Shown piece after piece: positions 16,550 through 24,866 of a DNA stretch of 41,846 nt. The translations under genes and the position numbers were made by a program. Each line of letters opens with the position of its first letter. Position 1 is the stretch's first letter. The notes under the pieces are model-generated. The model was not told where the DNA came from. It was given only the letters and a program-made list of their open reading frames with translations, and made no database searches. The DNA is taken from positions 1 to 41,846 of the forward strand of contig JAFGDV010000016.1 in assembly GCA_016931955.1 (NCBI GenBank), given 5' to 3'. This DNA comes from Candidatus Altarchaeota archaeon (GTDB lineage: Archaea > Altiarchaeota > Altiarchaeia > IMC4 > QMZM01).

Positions 16550-17488
16550 TTAGAGGTTTATGTAGCCGAAGACTCTCGGCGGCTTCTGCCCGGGATCTAG
16601 GAGCAGCATCCTGCCTGGGAGTATCGGAATCTCTTTTTCGAATTCGAGTGAAATCTTCCCTGAGCCGCCGGCTGCGACTCCTCCTCCTACTACCCTCGCA
16701 GGAACATAATTCAGAAAGGCGGCTGCCTGAAACATATCCCCCACAACAAGTCCGCGCGGCGAATACCTTGAGAGGAACGCCTCAGCATCCATCCTCCTCT
16801 CAGTCCTGATCTTACTGGATGTTGATATGATTGTGCCCCGACCTACGTCCTCGGCCTCCACGCCCTTCAATGCGAGACCTACCCGAACTCCGGCAGAAGC
16901 GTCTTCTACGTCAATGTCTTGAACCTGAACCGACTTCACCTGCGTCCTCTTCCGGCTGGGATATATTATGAGTTCATCATGCTTCTTCACAACGCCCTGC
17001 TTCACAACCCCCAATGCGACGGTTCCAACGCCGCGGACACTAAAGGAGTGATCGATCTGCACTACTGGGTCGCCTTCTCTTTTTAAGTCAAATTCAGCGA
17101 GTTTTTCTCTGATAGCTATAACCTGATCTTCAACGACACCGTATTTGAAGGCAACCGTGCCCGAGATGAAGCTTTTGATCAGTTCTGCGTTCACATTCTC
17201 TCCAAGGATGAGATAACCATGAGACATGTTTAATGCATCAAGTGCGACGACGGTCTCAGCAAAGAAAGAATCCACCGTTTCGACCTTGATGAGGACCTGA
17301 TCGGCCATGTAGAGTGAAGAGACCAGCGACTGAATCTTCTCAGGATAAGAAGACGACTCAATGAAGGATAGTATGGTGTCACCCACCTTAGTGTTGTACA
17401 GCGTAACGTCGCTCGACGTGCCCTTCCTGCCCAGAGAAGACGCCAAACCCTTCCCCAAAACCGCCGAAACATTACCTGAAAAAGCCAT
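16550..17488 (-). CDS. EF-Tu/SelB-like protein with degenerate GTPase domain
   Basis: About 312 residues. The C-terminal two thirds read as EF-Tu domains 2 and 3: VVQIDHSFSVRGVGTVALG is the domain-2 entry segment of EF-Tu/SelB, followed by VVKKHDELIIYP and the DAGVRVGLALKG-like turn (here ASAGVRVGLALKGVEAED). The N-terminal GTPase-like part has no GxxxxGK(S/T) P-loop and no NKxD; instead GRKGTSSDVTLYN and YPEKIQSLVSSLYMADQV. So it probably does not hydrolyse GTP normally. Archaeal relatives of this kind exist but I know no tested function. ATG 17488 fits the family; upstream in-frame ATGs are at 17497 and 17524. Confidence 0.8.
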   Translation of the reverse strand: MAFSGNVSAVLGKGLASSLGRKGTSSDVTLYNTKVGDTILSFIESSSYPEKIQSLVSSLYMADQVLIKVETVDSFFAETVVALDALNMSHGYLILGENVNAELIKSFISGTVAFKYGVVEDQVIAIREKLAEFDLKREGDPVVQIDHSFSVRGVGTVALGVVKQGVVKKHDELIIYPSRKRTQVKSVQVQDIDVEDASAGVRVGLALKGVEAEDVGRGTIISTSSKIRTERRMDAEAFLSRYSPRGLVVGDMFQAAAFLNYVPARVVGGGVAAGGSGKISLEFEKEIPILPGRMLLLDPGQKPPRVFGYINL

Positions 17489-17703
17489 AATAGACATTAC
17501 CGAAACAAAGGATAAATCACACATATTTGTGAGGTGTTTTGTATGGGTTGAGTTAACTGTAAAACAGGGTTATTGGATGGTTAAGAGGCGTTTGTGTTGC
17601 TACAATGTAAACAAGCCGTTCTTGAATCCCCTCTTTTCTCCTGATCGTACAAACAAAGCAGAATACAAAGGGATATATAATGGAAAATCAAAGGATATTA
17701 TAT

Positions 17704-17958
17704 ATGAGACAATACTGCCAGAGTTGCGGGATGCCTTTGAAGAACCAAGACGACTATGGTACCGACTCCAAGGGTAAGAAGGTCGTGGAATACTGCAGAC
17801 ACTGCTTCCAGTGGGGTGAATTCGTTGAGCCAGAGATAACCATGGAGAAGATGATCGAGCGAGTGGCTTGTAGTATGATAAAGGATATGGGGATGGACGT
17901 AGACCAGGCAGTTAATGTAGCGGTAACACTAATACCTAAGCTGAAGAGATGGCAATAA
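17704..17958 (+). CDS. Small zinc-ribbon protein
   Basis: About 84 residues. The N-terminal half, RQYCQSCGMPLKN then YCRHCFQWGEF, has two CxxC pairs and matches the putative zinc-ribbon domain whose proteins usually start close to CQSCGMPL. The C-terminal half is a helical stretch (MEKMIERVACSMIKDMGMD) without a known function. In-frame ATGs are at 17680 and 17704; AAAGGATA precedes 17704 and AAGGGATA precedes 17680, so the start is ambiguous, and 17704 is chosen by family resemblance. The stretch 17525-17679 upstream shows no gene, only AT-rich promoter-like sequence. Confidence 0.78.
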   Translation: MRQYCQSCGMPLKNQDDYGTDSKGKKVVEYCRHCFQWGEFVEPEITMEKMIERVACSMIKDMGMDVDQAVNVAVTLIPKLKRWQ

Positions 17959-17983
17959 AAATCAAAAAAGAATAAGAATATGC

Positions 17984-18427
17984 TCATGCAGGGAAGGGTT
18001 GCACACCCTTTCCAGCCTTCTCCGGCATCAGCACCGAATCAATCACATGAATGATGCCGTTCGAGCATTTGATGTCTGGCTCCACGATCGTGGCGTCGTC
18101 CACCTTAATGCCTTCAGATGCGTCTATTAACACCCTCTGGCCGTGGAACGTCCTGGCCGACTTAAACTTTGCCACATCAAATGACTTGAGGTTGCCCACC
18201 ATCATATGATAGGAGAGAACCTCCCTCAGCTTCTCTTTGTCATTCAAGAGCTCCTCTAACGTCTCCTTTGGCAGCTTAGCAAAGGCCTTGTCGTTTGGTG
18301 CGAAAACTGTGAAAGACACACCCTTGCTTATGCTCAACAGGTCCGTTAGGTCCGCTCTCTGCAGCGCCTCCACAAGCTTCTTGAAAGAACCTGCAGACCT
18401 TGCTGTCTCAACAATGTTTTTTTCCAT
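17984..18427 (-). CDS. FAS1 (fasciclin) domain protein
   Basis: Single FAS1 domain of about 147 residues: KLVEALQRADLTDLL, the conserved FTVFAPNDKAFAKLP (H1 region), YHMMVGNL and the C-terminal GIIHVIDSVLMP (H2 region). FAS1 domains mediate adhesion and are normally secreted, but this protein starts MEKNIVETARSAGS with no signal peptide or membrane helix, so it is either cytoplasmic or exported by an unrecognised route. ATG 18427 has AAGGGGTGG as ribosome site; an upstream in-frame GTG at 18436 overlaps that site and is rejected. The AT-rich leader contains AAATATT-C-AAAATATTT around 18449-18466, possibly the promoter. Confidence 0.88.
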   Translation of the reverse strand: MEKNIVETARSAGSFKKLVEALQRADLTDLLSISKGVSFTVFAPNDKAFAKLPKETLEELLNDKEKLREVLSYHMMVGNLKSFDVAKFKSARTFHGQRVLIDASEGIKVDDATIVEPDIKCSNGIIHVIDSVLMPEKAGKGVQPFPA

Positions 18428-18537
18428 ATCAACCACCCCTTTTTGGGTAAATATTCAAAATATTTTAAGTATTTAGAAACGATTCCTTATAAATGGAGTA
18501 CTCGACCAGATTTAAGAAAACGATATCAATTATCCTC

Positions 18538-19620
18538 ATGGACAGAATCATAATGCACGTGGACTTAGACTCATTCTATGCTTCCCTGGAAGAGAAGAGG
18601 ACTCCAGGGATAAGGGATAAACCGGTGGTCGTATGCATCTACTCCGGCAGAGCGGAAGACAGCGGGGCTGTGAGCACCGCCAACTATAAAGCAAGGGGGT
18701 TAGGGATCAAGGCAGGTATGCCTATAAAGCAGGCGAAGAGGCTTGCTGAAGGAACCGACAGAGTATTCCTGCCAGCGGACAAAGAACACTATTCAGACGT
18801 CTCGGACAGGATAATGGATCTACTGGAGGACTACTCCAACACCTTGGAGCAGGTCAGCATCGACGAAGCCTACCTTGATGTGACTGAAAAAACTGGGGGA
18901 AACTGGGTTAGGGCAGAAGAGACTGCAGAAGAGATAAAAGAGGGGATAAAAGGGGGGGAAGGCCTCACCTGTTCAGTCGGCGTCGGACCTAACAAATTTG
19001 TTGCGAAGATGGCTTCCAAGCACAAAAAACCTGACGGGTTGACTGTCGTCAGAATAGAGGAAGTGAAGGCCTTCTTAGAGAACATACCCGTTATTGAACT
19101 ACACGGCTTAGGCCCTAAAACAGCTGACGCCTTATATGAACTGGGGATAGAGACTGCCGGCGAACTGGCTGCCTTCGATTTAGTCCGATTGGAAGAGGAA
19201 TTCGGCAGAAACAGGGCTAGATTCCTCCACAACATATCCCATGGAATAGACGACTCACAAGTAGAGCACAGAGAAAAACAGCAGATTGGAAGGATCGGGA
19301 CCCTGAAGGAGGACACATCAGAACCTGAGGTGGTCTTTGAAAAGATCAAGGAGCTCTCAGGGGACCTAGGAAATAGGGTGATGGGAGAGGGTGTGAGGTT
19401 CAGGACCGTCTCCCTCATCTTTGTGGATACAACACTTAAGACCCACTCGAAGAGCGAAACCATTTCTGAGACAGATGACATTGAGATTGTTCTCCGGGTA
19501 GCGGGGAAACTCCTCAAGGAATTCCTGGAAGAAAATTGGGGAACAAGGCTGCGCAGGGTCGGCTTAAGGGTCTCCAACCTATCTCGTGGAAGAGAACAGA
19601 AAACACTGACAGAGTTCTAG
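18538..19620 (+). CDS. dinB: DNA polymerase IV (Y family)
   Basis: Translesion DNA polymerase that copies past damaged bases. Family landmarks: IIMHVDLDSFYASLEEKR (first catalytic Asp and steric-gate region), VVVCIYSGRAEDSGAVSTANYKARGLGIKAGMP (split signature close to archaeal Dpo4/Dbh), QVSIDEAYLDVT (catalytic Asp-Glu pair), CSVGVGPNKFVAKMASKHKKP, and a little-finger domain to residue about 340. About 360 residues. The frame begins at 18493, but TTATAAATG at 18488-18496 looks like the TATA box, so ATG 18538 is preferred. The tail after residue 345 lacks an obvious PCNA-binding QxxLxxFF peptide, although KTLTEF ends it. Confidence 0.93.
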   Translation: MDRIIMHVDLDSFYASLEEKRTPGIRDKPVVVCIYSGRAEDSGAVSTANYKARGLGIKAGMPIKQAKRLAEGTDRVFLPADKEHYSDVSDRIMDLLEDYSNTLEQVSIDEAYLDVTEKTGGNWVRAEETAEEIKEGIKGGEGLTCSVGVGPNKFVAKMASKHKKPDGLTVVRIEEVKAFLENIPVIELHGLGPKTADALYELGIETAGELAAFDLVRLEEEFGRNRARFLHNISHGIDDSQVEHREKQQIGRIGTLKEDTSEPEVVFEKIKELSGDLGNRVMGEGVRFRTVSLIFVDTTLKTHSKSETISETDDIEIVLRVAGKLLKEFLEENWGTRLRRVGLRVSNLSRGREQKTLTEF

Positions 19621-20942
19621 GAGAGGATCTTTCTCGTCTCGATCTTGTATTCTTCGACGTTAGGCTGGTCGAAGGGGTTCACATTCAAGAGAAAGCCCAG
19701 ATATATGACCTCCATCATCTTGAACTGGAGAAACTGCCCGATGGAGTGAGGCGACTTATCCGCTAAGACAACTTCAATGAAGGGCCTCTTTCCTTTCCTA
19801 AAAGAAGCCTTAACCCCACCAAGGATCGCAGCCATTATCTCTCTAAGAGGCCTGCCCTGTATGCCCTCAACCAGCTTAGAATATTCCAGAAGATGAGGAA
19901 CCCTCAGATCAGACCTGTTCTCTTCCACACCAACAAAGCAGGTGAACTTATCTTGTGGACCGCCCAAGTACAGTTGAGCCATAGAGTGCAAGTCCGTAGA
20001 ACCAATCGATACCAGAGGGGTGATGCCCTCCAAAACCCTAACACCCCCCCTATCATACTGCTTCCCTAGGCTCTCAGCCAACAGCTGCCTGCACCATTTA
20101 CCCACAGACTCAAGGTCGGGGCTGAACAGGAACAGGTCACAGATATTCCTAGTCCGCCGATAATGCAGATACATTAGAGCCGCACTCAACGCTGCCGGAT
20201 TATCCCAAATATCCGCCTTAAGACATCTGTCACGCATCAAGGCGGCACCCTCCAGGAGGGCCTCCAAGTCGACACCCAACAGACCAAGAGGAAACAAGCC
20301 AACAGGAGAGAAAACAGAAAACCTGCCACCGACCTTTTTAGGTATCTCAAGCAGAGAGAAGCCCTTCTCCGAGGCAAGACCCCATGTGGCTGAGTCCCTG
20401 TCGGTTGTAATGACGACATAGTCCATATAGTTGCTCTTATACTTCCTCACCAGCTCAACCAAGACCTGGAAGTTTGCAATGGTCTCAGTCGTACGCCCCG
20501 ACTTGCTCACACAGTCAAGGACCACACTACCATCCCCCTCCAACACTGGATCTACCATGTTTATAATGGAATCCATTAGATCAGAGTCCACCGTGTCAGC
20601 ATACAAAACCTTCAGCTCAGGATCCAGTTGATTGAAAAACCTGCCCAAGACGGCCTCCTGCACCGCAATAGTACCAAGACAGCTCCCTCCGATACCCACA
20701 ACAACCAAGTAATCCGGTTTAAGTTTCCTTTTCTCTCCGATAAGTGATTTAACTTTTTTTAACAACTCTTTATCAAACGGTAGATTAATCGAGGATCTGT
20801 CGTCTTCATAACCCGGAGAAGAGGCTTCCTTCATGCGCTCGATTTCGACGCTAAGACTACCGCCTGCTTCAGCTATTTCTTCCTTTGAAATCAACGCATC
20901 CTGATATCTGAAGACGAGAGGCTTCACTTCTTTTATCCCCAT
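19617..20942 (-). CDS. pgi: Glucose-6-phosphate isomerase
   Basis: Interconverts glucose 6-phosphate and fructose 6-phosphate in glycolysis, gluconeogenesis and polysaccharide metabolism. This is the classical PGI superfamily (SIS fold), not the cupin-type archaeal enzyme: YLVVVGIGGSCLGTIAVQEA, DCVSKSGRTTETIANF (phosphate binding), KKVGGRFSVFSPVGLFPLGL, and a late STDLHSMAQLYLGGP with the catalytic histidine. 441 residues, the short form also seen in Methanocaldococcus. The 3' end overlaps dinB by 4 bp (convergent). Divergent from tspO across a 48-bp gap. Confidence 0.94.
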   Translation of the reverse strand: MGIKEVKPLVFRYQDALISKEEIAEAGGSLSVEIERMKEASSPGYEDDRSSINLPFDKELLKKVKSLIGEKRKLKPDYLVVVGIGGSCLGTIAVQEAVLGRFFNQLDPELKVLYADTVDSDLMDSIINMVDPVLEGDGSVVLDCVSKSGRTTETIANFQVLVELVRKYKSNYMDYVVITTDRDSATWGLASEKGFSLLEIPKKVGGRFSVFSPVGLFPLGLLGVDLEALLEGAALMRDRCLKADIWDNPAALSAALMYLHYRRTRNICDLFLFSPDLESVGKWCRQLLAESLGKQYDRGGVRVLEGITPLVSIGSTDLHSMAQLYLGGPQDKFTCFVGVEENRSDLRVPHLLEYSKLVEGIQGRPLREIMAAILGGVKASFRKGKRPFIEVVLADKSPHSIGQFLQFKMMEVIYLGFLLNVNPFDQPNVEEYKIETRKILS

Positions 20943-20955
20943 AAAGTTATATACT
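20943..20955 (+). promoter_or_regulatory. TATA box for tspO operon
   Basis: AAAGTTATATACT sits about 36-48 bp before the tspO ATG, leaving room for a start site near 20970-20978. The ribosome site AGAGGAGGTGA (20976-20985), one of the strongest in the window, follows, 5 bp before the ATG. Confidence 0.5.
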
Positions 20956-20990
20956 TACTGATATTTAACGCTTAAAGAGGAGGTGACTAC

Positions 20991-21461
20991 ATGGAGATAA
21001 AAAAACTTATTGCTGCGATCTTGATATGCAATCTTGCCGGAATCGTCGGCTCAGTATTCACCGCATCCTCTGTCGGAACATGGTATCAGACAATCAATAA
21101 GCCAGGGTTCACACCCCCTGGTTGGGTGTTCGCCCCAGCCTGGACCACGCTCTACATCCTGATGGGAGTCTCCATGTACCTGATCTGGATTAGAGGCCTG
21201 CAGACACCCGGCGTGAAAACCTCTCTAGTAATATTCAGCTCACAGCTGCTCCTGAACACCATATGGTCTATCCTCTTCTTTGGTCTTAGAAACCCATTCT
21301 ACGCCTTCGTCGAGATAATCTTCCTGTGGATCCTGATAGTGGCAAGCATTGTGAGCTTCTACAGGATAGATAGACGAGCCGCCATATTGCTGATACCCTA
21401 CATCCTCTGGGTCAGTTTCGCTGCATACCTAAACTACAGCGTATGGCAGCTCAACATCTGA
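20991..21461 (+). CDS. tspO: TspO/MBR family protein
   Basis: Five-helix membrane protein of 156 residues, relative of the mitochondrial translocator protein; bacterial members bind tetrapyrroles and respond to oxygen, light or stress. Characteristic segments: TWYQTINKPGFTPPGWVFAPAW (split here across the family signature), TLYILMGVSMYLIW, LNTIWSILFFGLRNPFYAF (N-x-x-W-x-x-x-F-F) and a final YLNYSVWQLN. A strong ribosome site precedes the ATG. The next gene begins 1 bp after its stop, forming an operon with the DUF523-DUF1722 protein and photolyase, which suggests a light- or porphyrin-linked stress response (inference). Confidence 0.94.
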   Translation: MEIKKLIAAILICNLAGIVGSVFTASSVGTWYQTINKPGFTPPGWVFAPAWTTLYILMGVSMYLIWIRGLQTPGVKTSLVIFSSQLLLNTIWSILFFGLRNPFYAFVEIIFLWILIVASIVSFYRIDRRAAILLIPYILWVSFAAYLNYSVWQLNI

Positions 21462-21462
21462 G

Positions 21463-22410
21463 ATGACGGAACCCGAACCGAATGTTGTGGTAAGCAAGTG
21501 CCTGGGCTTCGAAGCCTGCCGATACAATGGACAGATCATAGAAGACCGGTTCGTGAAAAAACTAGAGGAATACGTGAACTATATCCCAGTATGCGCTGAA
21601 GTTGAGATCGGCTTAGGGGTTCCAAGGGATCCGATAAGGGTCATACAATCCGGAGGAGAGAGAAAACTTATGCAGCCCAACACCGGCAGAGACGTCAGCA
21701 AGGAGATGGATGACTTCTCTGAGCGATTTCTCTCTTCCTTGAAGAACGTAGACGGCTTCATACTGAAGAACAGATCACCCTCCTGCGGAATCAAAGACGT
21801 AAGAATCTATTCAGGAATGGGGAGGGGAGAGAATATCGGAAAAGGGGCCGGCTTCTTCGGCGGCCGCGTTCTAGAGAGATTCCTCGGCCTAGCAGTCGAA
21901 GACGAAGGCAGGCTAAAAGACTATAGGATAAGGGAGCATTTTCTGACGAAGCTATACACCCTCGCAAGATTCCGTCAAGTAAAGAATAAGAGAGAACTCC
22001 AGGACTTCCATGCTAGAAACAAATACCTGCTGACAGCATACAACCAAGAAGAGATGCGCATTCTAGGTAGGATAGCGGCGAACCCTGGGGAGGATTCTCT
22101 GGAAAGATACAGGGAACATCTGGGCAAGGCCCTATACAGAGCGCCTAGCTGTAAGTCAAACATCAACGTCCTCATGCACGTATTCGGCTACTTCAAGGAT
22201 AAACTTTCCCCAGGAGAGAAGGCCTTCTTCCATGAGACCCTAGACAGATACAGAAACAGAAGAGCCTCCATCGGATCCCTTCAGAGCGTGCTCAGTTCCT
22301 GGACTATAAGGTTCGGGGAAGACTACCTTGAAGAACAGACCTTCTTCAACCCATACCCAGGAGACCTTATCAAATTAGTGGATGAGTGCATATGCAAGGA
22401 TGAAACATAA
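21463..22410 (+). CDS. DUF523-DUF1722 fusion protein (YbgA-like)
   Basis: 315 residues with two domains of unknown function. The N-terminal DUF523 (residues about 1-150) has SKCLGFEACRYNG, YIPVCAEVEIGLGVPRDPIR and KNRSPSCGIKDV, whose conserved cysteines suggest a metal or Fe-S site. The C-terminal DUF1722 (about 165-300) has the basic helical stretch YTLARFRQ, FHARNKYLLTAYNQ and MHVFGYFKDKLS. In bacteria DUF1722 (YbgA) genes are commonly next to photolyase, and the same is true here: the photolyase gene overlaps its 3' end. A helper role for photolyase, such as cofactor or repair regulation, is an inference. Confidence 0.9.
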   Translation: MTEPEPNVVVSKCLGFEACRYNGQIIEDRFVKKLEEYVNYIPVCAEVEIGLGVPRDPIRVIQSGGERKLMQPNTGRDVSKEMDDFSERFLSSLKNVDGFILKNRSPSCGIKDVRIYSGMGRGENIGKGAGFFGGRVLERFLGLAVEDEGRLKDYRIREHFLTKLYTLARFRQVKNKRELQDFHARNKYLLTAYNQEEMRILGRIAANPGEDSLERYREHLGKALYRAPSCKSNINVLMHVFGYFKDKLSPGEKAFFHETLDRYRNRRASIGSLQSVLSSWTIRFGEDYLEEQTFFNPYPGDLIKLVDECICKDET

Positions 22411-23746
22411 AAAAGCCTTGTTCGTATTCAGGCGTGATCTCCGCCTGGAAGACAACACAGGATTGATCGAAGCAATGAGTTCCTCCACGGAAGTCCTGCC
22501 CTGCTTCATCTTCGACCCAAGGCAGATAGAAGACAACAGATACAGAAGCAATAATGCACTGCAGTTCATGCTCGAATCATTGCAAGACCTTGAAAGACAG
22601 TTGAAGGAAGCAGAGGGAAGGCTTTATTTCTTCCATGGGAAACCTGAAGACGTCGTAGAAAAACTGGACACAATAGATGCAGTCTACGTGAACAGAGATT
22701 ATACGCCATTCAGCAAGGAACGGGATGACGCCATAAGAAGTATCTGTGAGAGAAAAAACGTTCAATTCAGGCAAAGTGGGGATTCACTACTAAACGAACC
22801 TGAAGCGGTCTTGAAGAAAGACGGGAAACCATACACCGTATTCACGCCCTACCTGAGGAAGGCAATAAACCTAGAGGTGAGGAAGCCCCAGGAAAACAAG
22901 TACAGGAACTACTGCACAGAGGATCTGCCCTTCGAGGAGGAGAATAAAGTCTATGAGAGAGATAAAAGCATAAAGGTCCACGGGGGGAGAACCAACGCCC
23001 TCAGAATCCTCCAGGATCTGGGAGAATACGAAGACTACGACGATGAAAGAAATTACCCCTCATTGGATGCGACAACCCACCTATCAGCGCACAACAAGTT
23101 TGGGACATGCTCCATAAGGGAAGTCTACCACGCAATCAAGGGAAAACTCGGCGGAATACACGCGCTTCTGACGGAACTCTATTGGAGGGATTTCTTCACC
23201 CAAATAGGATTCTATTTCCCGCACATCTTCGGCGGAGCATTCAAAGGGGGATACGACAACGTGAAGTGGAGCTACGACAAGGAAAAATTCAGGCTATGGT
23301 GCAATGGACTCACGGGTTTCCCGATCGTAGACGCCGGCATGCGAGAATTAAATTCCACTGGATTCATGCACAACCGCGTCAGGATGATCACATCGTCCTT
23401 TTTAACCAAGGACCTGCACATCGACTGGCTGTGGGGTGAACGCTACTTCGCACAAAATCTGGTGGACTATGATCCCTGCGTGAACAACGGAAACTGGCAG
23501 TGGGCTTCCTCAACCGGCTGCGACTCACAACCGTATTTCCGAGTCTTCAATCCCTGGCTACAACAGAAGAAATACGACCCAGAGTGCGGGTACATCAAAA
23601 AATGGATCCCCGAACTAAAGGATTTGACGGCTGAAGGGATACACAACCTCCATGAGAAAAGACCTCCAACAGAGTACCCCAAGCCGATAGTCGACCACTC
23701 AATAGAAAGCAGAAAAGCAAAGAATATGTTTAAGAAGGCGAGATAG
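22382..23746 (+). CDS. phrB: Deoxyribodipyrimidine photolyase
   Basis: Light-driven repair of UV-induced pyrimidine dimers. The N-terminal antenna domain begins ALFVFRRDLRLEDNTGL (residues about 12-28). The C-terminal FAD domain shows GGIHALLTELYWRDFF, FPIVDAGMRELNSTGFMHNR, DLHIDWLWGERYFA and NNGNWQWASSTGCDSQPY, all hallmark segments of class I photolyases. 454 residues, full length. Starts at ATG 22382 or ATG 22400 are both possible; either overlaps the previous gene, indicating coupled translation. CPD versus (6-4) specificity is not decided here, though the motifs look like CPD class I. Confidence 0.95.
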   Translation: MSAYARMKHKKALFVFRRDLRLEDNTGLIEAMSSSTEVLPCFIFDPRQIEDNRYRSNNALQFMLESLQDLERQLKEAEGRLYFFHGKPEDVVEKLDTIDAVYVNRDYTPFSKERDDAIRSICERKNVQFRQSGDSLLNEPEAVLKKDGKPYTVFTPYLRKAINLEVRKPQENKYRNYCTEDLPFEEENKVYERDKSIKVHGGRTNALRILQDLGEYEDYDDERNYPSLDATTHLSAHNKFGTCSIREVYHAIKGKLGGIHALLTELYWRDFFTQIGFYFPHIFGGAFKGGYDNVKWSYDKEKFRLWCNGLTGFPIVDAGMRELNSTGFMHNRVRMITSSFLTKDLHIDWLWGERYFAQNLVDYDPCVNNGNWQWASSTGCDSQPYFRVFNPWLQQKKYDPECGYIKKWIPELKDLTAEGIHNLHEKRPPTEYPKPIVDHSIESRKAKNMFKKAR

Positions 23747-23758
23747 ATACAGCTGTTT

Positions 23759-23920
23759 TTATTTCCCCATCAGGAGAAGTTGCTCCCAGGTTACCTGCTG
23801 CAGCCTCCCGTTTCTCTGCATCTGGTTCAGGCATCTCTGCACGGTTCTCAGATCCGAGTTCACCCGCCTGGCGAGCGCCTCAGGGGTTATGGTGCATGCT
23901 TCTCTTCTAATCACTTCCAT
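23759..23920 (-). CDS. Tiny helix-turn-helix protein
   Basis: A 53-codon reading frame starting MEVIRREACTITPEALARRV and continuing NSDLRTVQRCLNQMQRNGRL, then a short tail ending MGK. This has the pattern of a small helix-turn-helix: helix, TPEALARR turn helix, and a recognition helix with RTVQRCL. The frame stays open upstream of the ATG (ending SLVPEQKI before the Met), which would complete the first helix, but no ATG, GTG or TTG is there; upstream it overlaps the trxB end in another frame. So it could use a non-standard start or be expressed by frameshift from trxB. It follows trxB by 34 bp. Regulatory role is inferred only. Confidence 0.5.
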   Translation of the reverse strand: MEVIRREACTITPEALARRVNSDLRTVQRCLNQMQRNGRLQQVTWEQLLLMGK

Positions 23921-23954
23921 AATCTTCTGTTCTGGAACTAGGGATATGAAGAGA

Positions 23955-24863
23955 CTAAGGTCTCCTGTTTGCCAGATACCTTGCAGCCTTCAGCAGAGCC
24001 ATGCAACCCTGACCGGCAGATATAACGTACTGGTATTCGCGACCTGCGGCGCAGTCTCCAGCAGCAAAGACTCCTGGAACAGAAGTATTCATCTGACAGT
24101 CCACGGCGATATGGCCATTATCGTCCAATTCAATGAAGCCCTTAACAAAGTCAACGTTAGCGGTTCTGCCTATCTCGACAATAACACCTTGAACATCAAC
24201 CCTGTATTTTCTGCGTTTTTTCTTGTAGACCAGTCCTGTGACGAATTCATCGCCCAAGATTTCTTTAGTCTCCGCCTCAGTTATTACCTCAACGTTCTCA
24301 TACGATTCAATTCGTTCTATAAGGTATTCATGGGCACTGAACTTCTTACCCATGTTTATCAAATAGATCTTCTTCGCTATCTTGTGCGTGAAATCGACGG
24401 CTTCCAAAGCTGAATTCCCACCCCCGACGACTGCGATATCCAGTCCAGAGAAGAGCGGTCCATCGCATATGGAACAATACGTTACGCCCTTGTTTCTGAA
24501 CTCCTCCTCCCCAGGAATGCTGAGCCTTCGCGGCCTGGCACCAGTCGCTATGATGACCGTCTGAGTCTCGTAGCTGCCTTTATCGCTGACTACCTTGAAG
24601 CCGGCTTTGATCTTTTTTATGCCCTTAATTACTTCACCCTCCCAGACCTTAACGTTGGTGAACTCCAGTTGCTCGCGCATCACTGCGCTGAACTCTGCGC
24701 CAGTAGTCCTCACTATCCCAGGATAATTCAGTATCTCCCCAGACTCAAGGAACTGACCCCCTAATTCCTTTGTAAGGAGCAGGTAGTCCATCCTCTTCCT
24801 GGCTGCGTATATTGCAGCGGTCTGCCCAGCAATACCTGCGCCGATGATAACGACGTCATACAT
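23955..24863 (-). CDS. trxB: Thioredoxin reductase
   Basis: FAD- and NAD(P)H-dependent disulfide reductase of the low-molecular-weight type, 302 residues. FAD site: VVIIGAGIAGQTAAIYAARK. Redox centre: VTYCSICDGPLF (CxxC, residues about 132-135; the usual form is CATC). NAD(P) site: IAVVGGGNSALEAVDF. C-terminal FAD segment: GVFAAGDCAAGREYQYVISAG. It is the last large gene of ferritin-like, glutaredoxin, trxB, with a 3-bp gap from the glutaredoxin gene, so the glutaredoxin is its probable substrate. Confidence 0.94.
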   Translation of the reverse strand: MYDVVIIGAGIAGQTAAIYAARKRMDYLLLTKELGGQFLESGEILNYPGIVRTTGAEFSAVMREQLEFTNVKVWEGEVIKGIKKIKAGFKVVSDKGSYETQTVIIATGARPRRLSIPGEEEFRNKGVTYCSICDGPLFSGLDIAVVGGGNSALEAVDFTHKIAKKIYLINMGKKFSAHEYLIERIESYENVEVITEAETKEILGDEFVTGLVYKKKRRKYRVDVQGVIVEIGRTANVDFVKGFIELDDNGHIAVDCQMNTSVPGVFAAGDCAAGREYQYVISAGQGCMALLKAARYLANRRP

Positions 24864-24866
24864 CTT

